This document shows, piece by piece, positions 8,937 to 17,924 of a stretch of 64,000 bases of DNA. The stretch covers positions 2,108,001 to 2,172,000 of the forward strand of contig CAVXFH010000002.1 of NCBI GenBank assembly GCA_963761035.1, read 5' to 3'. Source of the DNA: JARRQJ01 sp963761035. GTDB lineage: Bacteria; Pseudomonadota; Gammaproteobacteria; DRLM01. A model generated the notes under the pieces. The model worked only from the letters and a program-made list of their open reading frames with translations. It did not search any database and had not been told where the DNA came from. Position 1 is the first letter of the stretch; the number at the start of each line of letters is the position of its first letter. The position numbers and the translations under genes are program-made.

Positions 8937-9844
8937 CGATTGATGCCGCGGTACTTGCGCGCGGCCGCAAAATCTATAACAAACGCTGTTACTTTTGTCA
9001 CGGCTACGGCGGCGACGCCAAGACTTTGGCTTCTACCTTTCTCTCGCCGAAGCCACGGGACTTCACCGCCGTCGCCGCCGCAAAACTCACCCGGGAAAAA
9101 ATGATTGATGCCGTGGCCCATGGGCGCAAGGATACGGCGATGAAAGGATTCTCCACACTATTGAGCGACGCGGATATTGCCGCTGTGGTGGATTTCGTGC
9201 GCCAGACCTTCATGGCGGGCAAAGGAGGCGTCAATACGCAATATCACACCGCCGAGAACGGTTGGCCCGATCATGAACGCCGCTATGGCGCCGCCTTCCC
9301 GTTTGCCTTGGGGGAAATTCCCTTGGATACGCCGTGGGAATCATTGACCCCAGCACAACGCGAGGGCAAGCGCTTGTTCATGAGCGGGTGTATTACGTGC
9401 CACGACCGGGCACGGGTGCGGAATCCCGGGGCAATCTGGGACCCGCGCGCCGTATCCTATCCGCGCGGCGGTTTCCGCCCTGGTCAGACTGCAATCGACG
9501 CGGTGTCCGGCGCAACGCCTTATGCCCGGCATGACAAAGCCCCATCGATTTCCAATCTAACGACCCAAGAGGGGCAAGGTGAGATGCTCTTTCAGAAGAA
9601 TTGCGCCTTTTGCCACGCCGCCGACGGCACCGCGGATAATTGGATTGGGCACTTTCTCCAGCCTCATCCCCGCAACCTGACCGATAGTAAGGCGATGGCG
9701 GGCATGACCCGTGCCCGATTGAAGGATGTGATCCGGGAGGGCGTGCCCGGTACGCCCATGTCGGCTTGGAAGTCGGTACTGAGCGATAAGGAGATCGACG
9801 CGGTCATCGCCTATATCAATCGCGCCTTTCATCCCTTGGAATAA
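8915..9844 (+). CDS. Tri-heme c-type cytochrome segment without its own start; probable -1 continuation of the preceding gene
   Basis: This frame opens after a TAA at 8912-8914 and has no ATG, GTG or TTG before its first heme motif CYFCH (8987-9001); the only candidate is an ATT at 8939 with no Shine-Dalgarno. It has no signal peptide, although its three heme domains (CYFCH, CITCH, CAFCH) must be exported. Domain 4 copies the PKPRDFTA-MKGF-VVDFVRQTF layout of the upstream domains. Domain 6 ends PGTPMSAWKSVLSDKEIDAVIAYI. Reading one base back on the A9 run joins it to the upstream frame as one protein of about 653 residues with six hemes. A shorter start at 9026 would discard the first heme. 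Confidence 0.8.
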   Translation, partial: KKTPESVAIDAAVLARGRKIYNKRCYFCHGYGGDAKTLASTFLSPKPRDFTAVAAAKLTREKMIDAVAHGRKDTAMKGFSTLLSDADIAAVVDFVRQTFMAGKGGVNTQYHTAENGWPDHERRYGAAFPFALGEIPLDTPWESLTPAQREGKRLFMSGCITCHDRARVRNPGAIWDPRAVSYPRGGFRPGQTAIDAVSGATPYARHDKAPSISNLTTQEGQGEMLFQKNCAFCHAADGTADNWIGHFLQPHPRNLTDSKAMAGMTRARLKDVIREGVPGTPMSAWKSVLSDKEIDAVIAYINRAFHPLE

Positions 9845-10051
9845 CATCGATCACCGAGCGTCGGTTATTCATGCGGCTAGCCGGCGGGTAGAACGGTGTT
9901 TCCCCCTTTGCCGCCCGCCCGCCATGATCCCCGCGACAGGCGCGGGGTACCGCGAATAAAAGCTGTATCCGCTCAGCGACAGTTTGCCCTTTGCGCTGAT
10001 CCGGCTTATTTCTTATCATCCGAGATGAAGAGAGTTTCTGAGGTTAAGGCA

Positions 10052-11080
10052 ATGGTTAAAGTAGGAATTGTGGGCGGCACCGGTTACACCGGCGTAGAGC
10101 TGTTGCGTTTGCTGGCGGTACATCCCCAGGTTGAATTACAAGTGATCACCTCGCGTTCCGAAGCAGGCGGCGCGGTGAGCGCGTTGTTTCCCAATCTGCG
10201 GGGCTTCGTGGATCTCCCCTTTTCTTCGCCGGATTCAGCGTCGCTGCGGCAGTGCGACCTGGTGTTTTTTGCCACGCCCAACGGAATCGCGATGTCCATG
10301 ACCCGCGAATTACTGGACGCCGGGGTGCGAGTCATCGATCTTGCCGCCGACTTCAGGTTCAAGAACGCGGCGTTGTGGGAGCAATGGTACGGCATGCAGC
10401 ATGCGTGTCCCGAGCTATTGGCCGAAGCGGTCTATGGGCTTCCCGAGATGAACAGGGAACAATTGCGCGATGCTCGCCTGGTGGCCAATCCCGGTTGTTA
10501 TCCCACGGCGGTGACCTTGGGGTTCCTGCCGTTGCTCGAAGCTGTTGTAGTGGACGGCATGCACCTGATCGCCGACGCCAAATCCGGCGTGAGCGGCGCG
10601 GGGCGCAAGGCCGAGATCGGATATTTATTTTGCGAGGCGGGCGACAATATGAAGGCCTACGGCGTTGCCGGCCATCGCCACCTGCCGGAGATCCTGCAGA
10701 ATCTGGCGCTGGCCGCCGGGAGCGCGCCGGGGCTGACCTTTATTCCCCATCTCACGCCGATGATCCGCGGCATCCACGCCACCCTCTATGCCCGTTTACA
10801 AAAGGAGGTGGACTTGCAGGGGTTGTTTCATAGTCGTTATAAGGACGAACCCTTCGTGGATATCTTACCGGCCGGATCCCTTCCCGAAACCCGCAGCGTG
10901 CGGGGCTGCAATACCTGCCGTATCGCGGTGCATCGCCCCGGCCAGGGAGATACAGTGGTGGTATTGTCAGTTATTGATAACTTGGTCAAAGGCGCGGCGG
11001 GGCAAGCCGTGCAAAATATGAATATTCTATTCGGCCTGGAGGAGACCGTGGGGTTGTATAACGTCCCATTGTTACCCTGA
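10052..11080 (+). CDS. argC: N-acetyl-gamma-glutamyl-phosphate reductase ArgC
   Basis: Third step of arginine synthesis: NADPH-dependent reduction of N-acetylglutamyl phosphate to the semialdehyde, in the cytoplasm. The 342-residue protein begins MVKVGIVGGTGYTGVELLRLL, the NAD(P) Rossmann signature. It contains the active-site motif VANPGCYPTAVTLG with the catalytic Cys near residue 150, and the family segment GHRHLPEI. I chose ATG 10052 because it places the Rossmann strand at the N terminus and has a TAAGG sequence just upstream; longer in-frame starts at 9896 and 10025 add unrelated residues. No other arg gene is adjacent. Confidence 0.95.
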   Translation: MVKVGIVGGTGYTGVELLRLLAVHPQVELQVITSRSEAGGAVSALFPNLRGFVDLPFSSPDSASLRQCDLVFFATPNGIAMSMTRELLDAGVRVIDLAADFRFKNAALWEQWYGMQHACPELLAEAVYGLPEMNREQLRDARLVANPGCYPTAVTLGFLPLLEAVVVDGMHLIADAKSGVSGAGRKAEIGYLFCEAGDNMKAYGVAGHRHLPEILQNLALAAGSAPGLTFIPHLTPMIRGIHATLYARLQKEVDLQGLFHSRYKDEPFVDILPAGSLPETRSVRGCNTCRIAVHRPGQGDTVVVLSVIDNLVKGAAGQAVQNMNILFGLEETVGLYNVPLLP

Positions 11081-11152
11081 TGCGGCTGCAATGGAGCGTC
11101 ACTAAAGTAAGCGTTTCCTCGGTCGCCACATTGAAGGTGCTTTGACTGATTT

Positions 11153-11887
11153 ATGTTGCGGCACGCTCGGCAGTTGGTTGTGAGGTCTCATCGCCCATGG
11201 CGGAAATGGGTGGTGGTGATGTTGCTAGTCTCGGTACCTTTTGGCGCCTGGGAACTATTCGATTTCGGGCGGTACCGGGCCGGATTCGACAGCCGGGAGG
11301 CGGCTAAGGAGAGCCGGGCCTTGCAGGCAGCCAACGACGACTTAAGCCAACGTTTGGCGACGAGAGAACGATCCGCGGAGATCGATAAACAGGCTTACGC
11401 GGACATTAATACATCGCTGGAGTCCATGCAGAACGAGATTTCGGAACTGAAGGAAGAGGTGGCGTTTTATCGGGGAATTGTCGCGCCGCAGGAGGCTGCG
11501 AAGGGTGTGCGAGTCCAGAATTTACAGCTCGCCGTTAACGGAAGTGAGCGCGGCTACAGTTACAATTTGGTTTTGGTACAAACGACTAAAGCTGCGACTG
11601 TAACGCGCGGCACGGTCAAATTGACGGTACAGGGATTATTGAATCAAGTACAAAAGGAATATTCCTTTGGAGAATTGTCCGGACAGGACGGCGAGGGAGA
11701 TAAGTTTAGCTTCAAATATTTCGGGAAAACGGAGGGCGACCTTATTCTGCCTGCCGACTTTATACCGACGCGCATCCTGGTGCATGTCACGGTGGACTTG
11801 CCCAAACCTGCCGAGGTCGAAGCGGTATTTGCCTGGCAGGACGTTCTAAGCCAACAGGAGGCATATCATGTGGGGCAGCAAAGATAA
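11153..11887 (+). CDS. DUF6776-like membrane protein with coiled coil
   Basis: 244-residue protein with a basic N terminus, one membrane helix (KWVVVMLLVSVPFGAWELF, about residues 19-38) and a predicted coiled coil (about 50-110, rich in Glu, Ala, Leu and Arg). A beta-rich periplasmic domain follows, with GYSYNLVLVQTTKAATVTRGTVKLTVQG. It resembles the gammaproteobacterial family DUF6776, whose function is not known. The 3' end overlaps the bactofilin gene by 20 bases in another frame, implying co-transcription and perhaps a shared role in the envelope. Confidence 0.7.
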   Translation: MLRHARQLVVRSHRPWRKWVVVMLLVSVPFGAWELFDFGRYRAGFDSREAAKESRALQAANDDLSQRLATRERSAEIDKQAYADINTSLESMQNEISELKEEVAFYRGIVAPQEAAKGVRVQNLQLAVNGSERGYSYNLVLVQTTKAATVTRGTVKLTVQGLLNQVQKEYSFGELSGQDGEGDKFSFKYFGKTEGDLILPADFIPTRILVHVTVDLPKPAEVEAVFAWQDVLSQQEAYHVGQQR

Positions 11888-12329
11888 AAGTAAGATGACC
11901 AAGGTGGATACTTTGATCGGCGAAGGAACCAGTGTAGCGGGTGACGTTACCTGCAACGGCGGATTGCACGTGGACGGCATAGTGCGCGGCAATATCATCG
12001 CTGATGGCGGCGATTCCGCTGCCATGCTGGTGGTGGGCGAGCATGGCCGCGTCGAAGGTGAAATCCGAGTACCACATGTGATTATCTCAGGCGTGGTAAT
12101 GGGGGACGTACGGGCCTTGGAATCGGTGGAACTGTCTCCCCGTTCCCAGGTGACCGGCAATATCTATTACACCCGCATCGAAATGGCCATGGGGGCGGAA
12201 GTGAACGGCCAGTTGATCCATGTGACCCAAGAAAAGGCACGGGCTTTGCCGTCGCCGGAGGAAAATGAGGGATTAACGCAAGTGACGAGAAAGCTGGAGA
12301 AATTCCATGTAGTTGATCGACAAAGTTGA
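11868..12329 (+). CDS. Bactofilin (polymer-forming cytoskeletal protein)
   Basis: 153 residues with the bactofilin right-handed beta-helix core (about 15-125): TLIGEGTSVAGDVTCNGGLHVDGIV, then repeats of the type GDVRALESVELSPRSQVTGNIYYTRIEMAMGAEVNG. Flanking tails are short and disordered. Bactofilins form membrane-associated filaments used in cell shape, stalks or polar localisation. The start overlaps the end of the DUF6776-like gene and has a Shine-Dalgarno inside it (CAGGAGGC at 11854-11861). Confidence 0.93.
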   Translation: MWGSKDKSKMTKVDTLIGEGTSVAGDVTCNGGLHVDGIVRGNIIADGGDSAAMLVVGEHGRVEGEIRVPHVIISGVVMGDVRALESVELSPRSQVTGNIYYTRIEMAMGAEVNGQLIHVTQEKARALPSPEENEGLTQVTRKLEKFHVVDRQS

Positions 12330-12389
12330 TTATGGCGCTGGGAAACCGGATAATTGGATCTGTTAGACTTACCGAATTGGAGATATTCC

Positions 12390-12743
12390 ATGAGCGTAGC
12401 TGCCGTTGAACTGCCGGATCCCTTGGTGTTTACCGATTCGGCGGCCGCCAAGGTCAAACGATTGATCGAAGAAGAGGGCAATACCTCTCTCAAATTGCGC
12501 GTGTTCATTACCGGTGGCGGTTGCTCCGGCTTCCAGTATGGCTTTACCTTCGACGAGAACGTCAACGAAGGTGATACCGCCGTTGAGAAATGCGGCGTTA
12601 CGCTATTGATTGACCCCATGAGTTATCAATACTTAGTGGGGGCTGAGATCGATTACACCGAAGGCTTAGAAGGCGAGCAATTCGTCATTCGCAATCCCAA
12701 CGCCACCACTACCTGCGGCTGCGGTTCTTCTTTTTCCGCCTAA
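12390..12743 (+). CDS. erpA: Iron-sulfur cluster insertion protein ErpA
   Basis: A-type carrier that delivers Fe-S clusters to apoproteins in the cytoplasm. The 117-residue protein has the three conserved cysteines of the family: one in FITGGGCSGFQYGFTF (near residue 45), and two in the C-terminal CGCGSSFSA. The start ATG 12390 has GGAG eight bases upstream and gives the standard length; an in-frame ATG at 12354 is less likely. It is co-directional with the bactofilin gene but separated by about 60 bases. Confidence 0.95.
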   Translation: MSVAAVELPDPLVFTDSAAAKVKRLIEEEGNTSLKLRVFITGGGCSGFQYGFTFDENVNEGDTAVEKCGVTLLIDPMSYQYLVGAEIDYTEGLEGEQFVIRNPNATTTCGCGSSFSA

Positions 12744-12852
12744 GCCGATTGTTGTTGTTACCTTCCCCGGTGAGGATTCCCCATGGGGAGCTTCGTTAGA
12801 GCGGTTTTTTTGTTATCCTTTGGGTACTTCGTTACGAACCGATGGTTATTCA

Positions 12853-14013
12853 ATGAATGAATATGTACCCGGGCTGGAGGGTGTGCCGGCCACCAGATCC
12901 AATATTTCGTTTATTGACGGCGAAAAGGGCATCCTCGCCTATCGCGGTTATCCCATCGGACAACTCGCGGAACACAGCAGCTTTGAAGAGACAGCGCTGT
13001 TATTGCTGGATGGCAGCTTGCCTACAGCGGAAGATCTGGATCAATTCGACAGTCAGCTGCGTACCAGTCGGCGAGTGAAATACAATATCCGCTCCATTAT
13101 GAAAAATCTGCCCGCTACGGGGCACCCTATGGAGATGTTGCAAACCGCAGTAGCCAGTCTCGGCATGTTTTATCCGGGTACCGAACAACTCACCGGCCCT
13201 AATGTAGCGCAGAACCTCGATTATATTCATCGCATGTCGGTGCGAATCATTGCTCGTATGGCGACATTGGTGGCAATGTGGCAGCATATTCGCCACGGTT
13301 ATGACCCCATAGCGCCCCGTACCGACCTCACCTACGCCCAGAATTTCTTGTTTATGATGAACGGCCGCGATCCGGACCCCTTCATTGCCAAGATATTCGA
13401 TACCTGTTTGGTGTTGCATGCCGAGCACACTATCAATGCATCGACTTTCGCCGCCTTGGTGGCCGGCTCTACCTTGGCTACACCAAGCGCCGTTATCTCG
13501 TCGGCGATCGGTACCTTGTTCGGCCCACTCCATGGCGGCGCCAATGAACGCGTGGTGGAGATGCTCAATAAGATTGGCTCGCCGGAAAATGCCAGACAGT
13601 GGCTGGAAAAGCAGCTGGACGTTAAAGAAAAGATATGGGGTATGGGGCATCGCGAATATAAGGTCAAGGACCCGCGCGCCATCATCCTGCAACGCTTAGT
13701 CGAAAAGTTGTCGGATTACCGCGGCGGCAAGATGAGCCGGCTGTTCGATACGGCGCAGGCCCTAGAAGAGGCCGCGGAGGCGCGCTTGGCGGAAAAAGGA
13801 GTTTACCCCAACGTAGATTATTACTCCGGTATCTTGTATTCGGAACTGGGTTTTCCTACGGATCAATTTACGTCTATTTTCGCCGTGGCGCGATCTGCGG
13901 GGTGGCTGGCTCACTGGCGCGAGCAATTACGCTACAACCGCATCTTTCGACCCACCCAGGTGTATACCGGCGAGGCGCTGCGGTCTTATGTGCCGATATC
14001 AGACAGACAGTAA
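12853..14013 (+). CDS. gltA: Citrate synthase
   Basis: Condenses oxaloacetate and acetyl-CoA at the entry of the TCA cycle. The 386-residue protein carries the citrate-synthase signature around GPLHGGANERVVEML (active-site His) and GMGHREYKVKDPRA, plus HAEHTINASTF. A C-terminal catalytic Asp lies in the YYSGILYSELGFP to RSAGWLAHW region. The length is that of the shorter bacterial form. The start ATG 12853 lacks a clear Shine-Dalgarno; a GTG/ATG choice 33 bases upstream is possible. A 2-methylcitrate synthase assignment cannot be fully excluded from sequence, but no prp gene is nearby. Confidence 0.88.
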   Translation: MNEYVPGLEGVPATRSNISFIDGEKGILAYRGYPIGQLAEHSSFEETALLLLDGSLPTAEDLDQFDSQLRTSRRVKYNIRSIMKNLPATGHPMEMLQTAVASLGMFYPGTEQLTGPNVAQNLDYIHRMSVRIIARMATLVAMWQHIRHGYDPIAPRTDLTYAQNFLFMMNGRDPDPFIAKIFDTCLVLHAEHTINASTFAALVAGSTLATPSAVISSAIGTLFGPLHGGANERVVEMLNKIGSPENARQWLEKQLDVKEKIWGMGHREYKVKDPRAIILQRLVEKLSDYRGGKMSRLFDTAQALEEAAEARLAEKGVYPNVDYYSGILYSELGFPTDQFTSIFAVARSAGWLAHWREQLRYNRIFRPTQVYTGEALRSYVPISDRQ

Positions 14014-14075
14014 CGGGTACAAGTATTACGGGCGACGTTAAAGGATGACGCATTTCTCATCTGACTATTCGTAAC

Positions 14076-15194
14076 TCACGGCTTATATCCATAAATTCCT
14101 CCCAGTACCACAGGCCGCGCAGCACCGGTAACGCTTGGTACGTTTCCGGGCCTTCCTTCCAGGGTTTGTTTTGCCAGCCACGCGAAGGCGATAGCCTCGA
14201 CGAAATCCGGGTCGGTGTTGAATTCTTCGGTCGATACGACCCTAATATCATCCATCAGCAGTTGTAGACGGAGCATTAAGGCCAGGTTATGCACGCCACC
14301 GCCGCAGACCAGCGCCTCATCGCTTTGTGGGGCATATTCGCGAATGGCGGCGGTGATTGTCCTGGCCGTTAACTCGCACAATGTCGCCTGTACATGTTTG
14401 GCCAGCATACGCTTCTTATAGCGTTTGAGCAGTTGCTCCAGCCAGGCAAGATTGAAGTATTCACGCCCCGTCGATTTGGGCGGCGCCTTGCGGAAATAGG
14501 AATCTTTTAACATATTCCCCAATAGATCCTCGTCGACCTCACCGCTGCTGGCCCAGCGTCCACGCTCATCATGGTTTTTCCGTTGCTGCTTTTTGATCCA
14601 GCCGTCCATCAGCGTGTTGCCCGGACCCGTATCAAAGCCGCGGACCTCGGCAAGTGGGTTAGCCGGCAGGATGGTGATGTTGGCGATGCCACCGATGTTG
14701 ACGATGACCCTGTTCCTGTCACGGAGACGGAATATGGCCTCGTGCAGGGCGGGTACCAACGGTGCCCCTTGTCCGCCAGCGGCCATGTCGCGGCGACGAA
14801 GGTCGGCGACGGTAGTGACGCCGGTGCGTTCGGCGATAATGTTTGGGTCGCCGATTTGTATGCTGGTGGCAAATCGGCCGGTGGGACGGTGATAAAGCGT
14901 CTGGCCATGGCTGCCGATCGCGCGCACTTTGTCTACGGCGGTGCCGCTTTGTTGCAGAAGCGCCAAGACGGCATCGGCGAACAAGTGGCCCAGACGCACA
15001 TCCAGCTCGCTGATATGCTCCAGTGTGGTATTTTCCCCTTGGGCAACGGCGATAAGACGGGAGCGTAATCCGCTGGGGATGGGGATGCTGTGGCGATGGC
15101 GCAACACCGGGTTTTGAGTGCCGAACTCTACGAGCGCGGCATCAATGGCGTCCATGCTGGTGCCGGACATAAGACCGATGAAGTACTCTCGCAT
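14076..15194 (-). CDS. anmK: Anhydro-N-acetylmuramic acid kinase AnmK
   Basis: Phosphorylates and opens 1,6-anhydroMurNAc released in cell-wall recycling, in the cytoplasm. The 372-residue protein starts MREYFIGLMSGTSMDAIDAAL, the diagnostic phosphate-binding region of AnmK. Later motifs include GSHGQTLYHRP, NIGGIANIT, GFDTGPGNTLMD and VCGGGVHN. It is convergent with citrate synthase and lies just downstream of the M23 peptidase gene on the same strand; a cell-wall pairing is common in gammaproteobacteria. Confidence 0.96.
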   Translation of the reverse strand: MREYFIGLMSGTSMDAIDAALVEFGTQNPVLRHRHSIPIPSGLRSRLIAVAQGENTTLEHISELDVRLGHLFADAVLALLQQSGTAVDKVRAIGSHGQTLYHRPTGRFATSIQIGDPNIIAERTGVTTVADLRRRDMAAGGQGAPLVPALHEAIFRLRDRNRVIVNIGGIANITILPANPLAEVRGFDTGPGNTLMDGWIKKQQRKNHDERGRWASSGEVDEDLLGNMLKDSYFRKAPPKSTGREYFNLAWLEQLLKRYKKRMLAKHVQATLCELTARTITAAIREYAPQSDEALVCGGGVHNLALMLRLQLLMDDIRVVSTEEFNTDPDFVEAIAFAWLAKQTLEGRPGNVPSVTGAARPVVLGGIYGYKP

Positions 15195-15275
15195 GATGAC
15201 TGTGGCCCCGAAGCTTGTATTTGCCCCAGTCTAGCGTCGCCGCCGCCCGTGCGGTAGTGTTAGCCGATAATTCCC

Positions 15276-16649
15276 TCAGTGATCATTAAAAGCCATCGAC
15301 GAAGTCCCGTCGATGGCATCGAGCTGAGCAAGGAGGCGCCGGCTGGTTGCGGCGAAATCCTGCGCGTATTTCGCGGCGATGGGCGCGGCGTCGGGGAACT
15401 GGACCTTGAGCGGATTGCGGTGCACGCCGTCAATGCGGAATTCATAATGAAGATGGGGGCCGGTGGCCAGACCGGTCATGCCGACATAACCTATGACCTG
15501 TCCTTGATGTACCCGGTTGCCGGCGCGGAGTCCCCGGGCGAAACGGGAAAGGTGTCCGTATAGGGTGCTGTAACGGGCACCGTGCTGCAGTTCGATGGCG
15601 TTGCCGTAACCGCCCCTGCGGCCGACGAATATTACCTTGCCGTCGCCGGTGGCTTTCACCGGGGTGCCGATGGGCGCGGCGTAATCAACCCCCTTGTGGG
15701 CGCGAATGCGGTTAAGGATAGGGTGGAAACGGGCCGTCGTGAAATAGGAGCTGATACGGCTAAACTCCACCGGTGTGCGTAAAAAGGCCTTGCGCATGCT
15801 CTTACCGTTCGGGGAATAATAGTCGCTTTGCCCGTTTGAGTCCGTATAACGCACGGCGCGGTAGGTAGTGCCGTTGTTGACAAACTCGGCGGCAAGGATA
15901 TCACCGTGGCGAAGCCACTTCCCGTCGACATATTGATCGTCGTAGATCACCGAGAAGCGATCCCCTTCCCGAATGTCCAGGGCGAAGTCGATATCCCAAC
16001 CGAAGATGCCCGCCAGTTCCATGGTCAATTTATCGGACAAGCCGGCTTGTTGGCCGGACTCGAACAATGAACTGCTGATGACGCCGGTGGCATGATTGCG
16101 GCGGTGTTCAATGGGCCGCTCGATCAATGCGCTCTTGAATCCATTGACCCCTTCTTGCCAGACGCGTAAGGAACGCGTGGGATCCATATCATAAATGAGT
16201 TCCAACAATTGTGACTGTTCGGCCAGCTTCAATTTAATGAGCTGGCCGGGGCGAATGTGCTTAAGGGAGTCGGCCTCGTTACCCAATGATAGGATGTCAT
16301 ACAGTAACTGCGGACTGATGTCCAGTCGTGCAAAGATGGCCGACAAATTATCGCCGTATTTAATCTTGATGGTCTGCCATTCTTGCTTCAGCTCGGTTGT
16401 CGCGGAAATGTCCGTCGTTTCGTGTCCGGTTCCGGCGCCGGCGCTATCGACAGACGCATCGAGTGGGCGGGTCCACGGCAGAGGGCTGTTCAAGGCGATA
16501 GAATTATTGGTGGTTTCGGAGCGGGTCGCCGCCGCCTCATCGGTATGCAAGGAAAGCAGCAGCCCCGAGGCGATCGATAAAATACCCAGTGCCAGCCAAT
16601 GGCCGTGCTTGAATCTTTCACTTTGAATGTTGGTAGTTGCGTCTATCAT
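15276..16649 (-). CDS. M23 family metallopeptidase with OapA/LysM-like domain
   Basis: Envelope peptidase likely cutting peptidoglycan cross-bridges. From ATG 16649 it is 457 residues: an N-terminal membrane helix (WLALGILSIASGLLLSL), a LysM-like/OapA region (KIKYGDNLSAIFARLDISPQLLYDIL) and a C-terminal LytM domain. The zinc ligands are visible: HKGVD (His and Asp) and HLHYEF (HxH). It therefore looks catalytically active, unlike EnvC/NlpD-type LytM activators. A longer start at 16676 is possible. The gene sits upstream of anmK on the same strand. Confidence 0.9.
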   Translation of the reverse strand: MIDATTNIQSERFKHGHWLALGILSIASGLLLSLHTDEAAATRSETTNNSIALNSPLPWTRPLDASVDSAGAGTGHETTDISATTELKQEWQTIKIKYGDNLSAIFARLDISPQLLYDILSLGNEADSLKHIRPGQLIKLKLAEQSQLLELIYDMDPTRSLRVWQEGVNGFKSALIERPIEHRRNHATGVISSSLFESGQQAGLSDKLTMELAGIFGWDIDFALDIREGDRFSVIYDDQYVDGKWLRHGDILAAEFVNNGTTYRAVRYTDSNGQSDYYSPNGKSMRKAFLRTPVEFSRISSYFTTARFHPILNRIRAHKGVDYAAPIGTPVKATGDGKVIFVGRRGGYGNAIELQHGARYSTLYGHLSRFARGLRAGNRVHQGQVIGYVGMTGLATGPHLHYEFRIDGVHRNPLKVQFPDAAPIAAKYAQDFAATSRRLLAQLDAIDGTSSMAFNDH

Positions 16650-16916
16650 GGGTATCCATTTCCAATGCCTCGCCATCCTCTGAGGAAGTAATTTTCGTCC
16701 AAGCCTACCCTGCAGTGCCGTTAAGGTAGCCCGCGATGTACATTTCGTCAAATAATGATTGTCGATCCCGATCGAACATGGCAATACCGGCTGATAATAG
16801 GGGGCACTCGTTCCTTATCTGTCATGATGTTCGTCACGGATAAATTGCATCGGGGAGAGCTGAAGCGTTTGTAAGTTATCGGTCTCTTCCCCCGCCTCGT
16901 AAAGGGCGGTGTTGCC

Positions 16917-17924
16917 TTATGAAGACGAGCTTCCTGATGCCCTCAGAGTATCCCTGGCTTCTGTTGGCTGTTGTGCGCATATCACACGGTTGCGGCCTGT
17001 CTCCTTGGCGTGTTGCAGAGCGTCGCTCGCAGCATTGATGAGTTCTTCATAGCGTATCATCCCGGTATGGTATTCGGCGACGCCGGCGCTGATAGTGAGT
17101 TTGAGACGGATATTGCTATAGATTGTCGTCAATTCTGCGATTTGCGCCCTCATGCGGTCGACGAGAATGTAAGCGTAATTGAGATTGGTCTCCGGCATCA
17201 ATAAACCGAACTCTTCGCCGCCATAGCGCCCTAATGTATCAGTTTCGCGTAAGTTGCCACTCAAGCAATTCGCCATGGAAGGTAATACTGCGTCTCCGGC
17301 TAGGTGGCCGTAAGTCTCGTTGATCAATTTAAAGTGGTCGATATCCAGCATTGCCAGAGAAATAGTCCCACCGTAACGTCGTGCGCGACTGAACTCGCGG
17401 GCGAGTGATTCTTCCAGGAAGTGGCGATCGTAGATACCGGTCAGGCCATCCCGATGATTGGCTTCGGCGAGGGATTCAAGGGCCGCCTTGAGCATTTTTT
17501 GGCGGATGGCCGTATCGGTTGTGTCGATCAGAGTGACACAGACCTTTTCTACTTCGCCCCGATCATTCTTGATGGGAATTAAGGTGCAATCTTGACACAT
17601 ATATACGATGCCGCCGGTAACTGGACGGTTGTGGCGAAATTTGAAGAGATAGGGCCGTTGTTCCCAGCTGGAGAAGGCGAAATTCTTGAGAATGAATACG
17701 CCTCTTATCTTGTTCTCTAGGACGGCGCGCGGTAGATCCGGAAAACAGTCGAAGAGATTCCGGCCAATGACCGTCTCTGCCGTTTGCCCGCTGTTAACTT
17801 CCATGAAATTATTCCACAGGACAATTTCCATTTTGGAATCGACGATGAATATACCGACATTGATACGGTCAATCACGGACTCAAGGAATGGGGCGAGGCT
17901 TGGCGGAGTGGAGGGCATTGTCAA
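16917..17924 (-). CDS. PAS-GGDEF diguanylate cyclase
   Basis: 335-residue cytoplasmic signalling protein. An N-terminal PAS domain (about 12-130) begins LESVIDRINVGIFIVDSKMEIVLWNN and includes a CxDCT segment (MCQDCTLIPI). The GGDEF domain (about 155-320) starts with HRDGLTGIYDRHFLEESL and has an intact active site, RYGGEEFGLLMPE, so c-di-GMP synthesis is expected. Its start overlaps the end of the disrupted response-regulator gene by four bases (ATGA), suggesting the two once worked together. Confidence 0.92.
   Translation of the reverse strand: MTMPSTPPSLAPFLESVIDRINVGIFIVDSKMEIVLWNNFMEVNSGQTAETVIGRNLFDCFPDLPRAVLENKIRGVFILKNFAFSSWEQRPYLFKFRHNRPVTGGIVYMCQDCTLIPIKNDRGEVEKVCVTLIDTTDTAIRQKMLKAALESLAEANHRDGLTGIYDRHFLEESLAREFSRARRYGGTISLAMLDIDHFKLINETYGHLAGDAVLPSMANCLSGNLRETDTLGRYGGEEFGLLMPETNLNYAYILVDRMRAQIAELTTIYSNIRLKLTISAGVAEYHTGMIRYEELINAASDALQHAKETGRNRVICAQQPTEARDTLRASGSSSS

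Noticed and set aside
12779..12815. CCCCATGGGG palindrome and T run between erpA and citrate synthase
   Set aside because: The four-base arms are too short and the T run is about 20 bases away, so it is not a convincing terminator.
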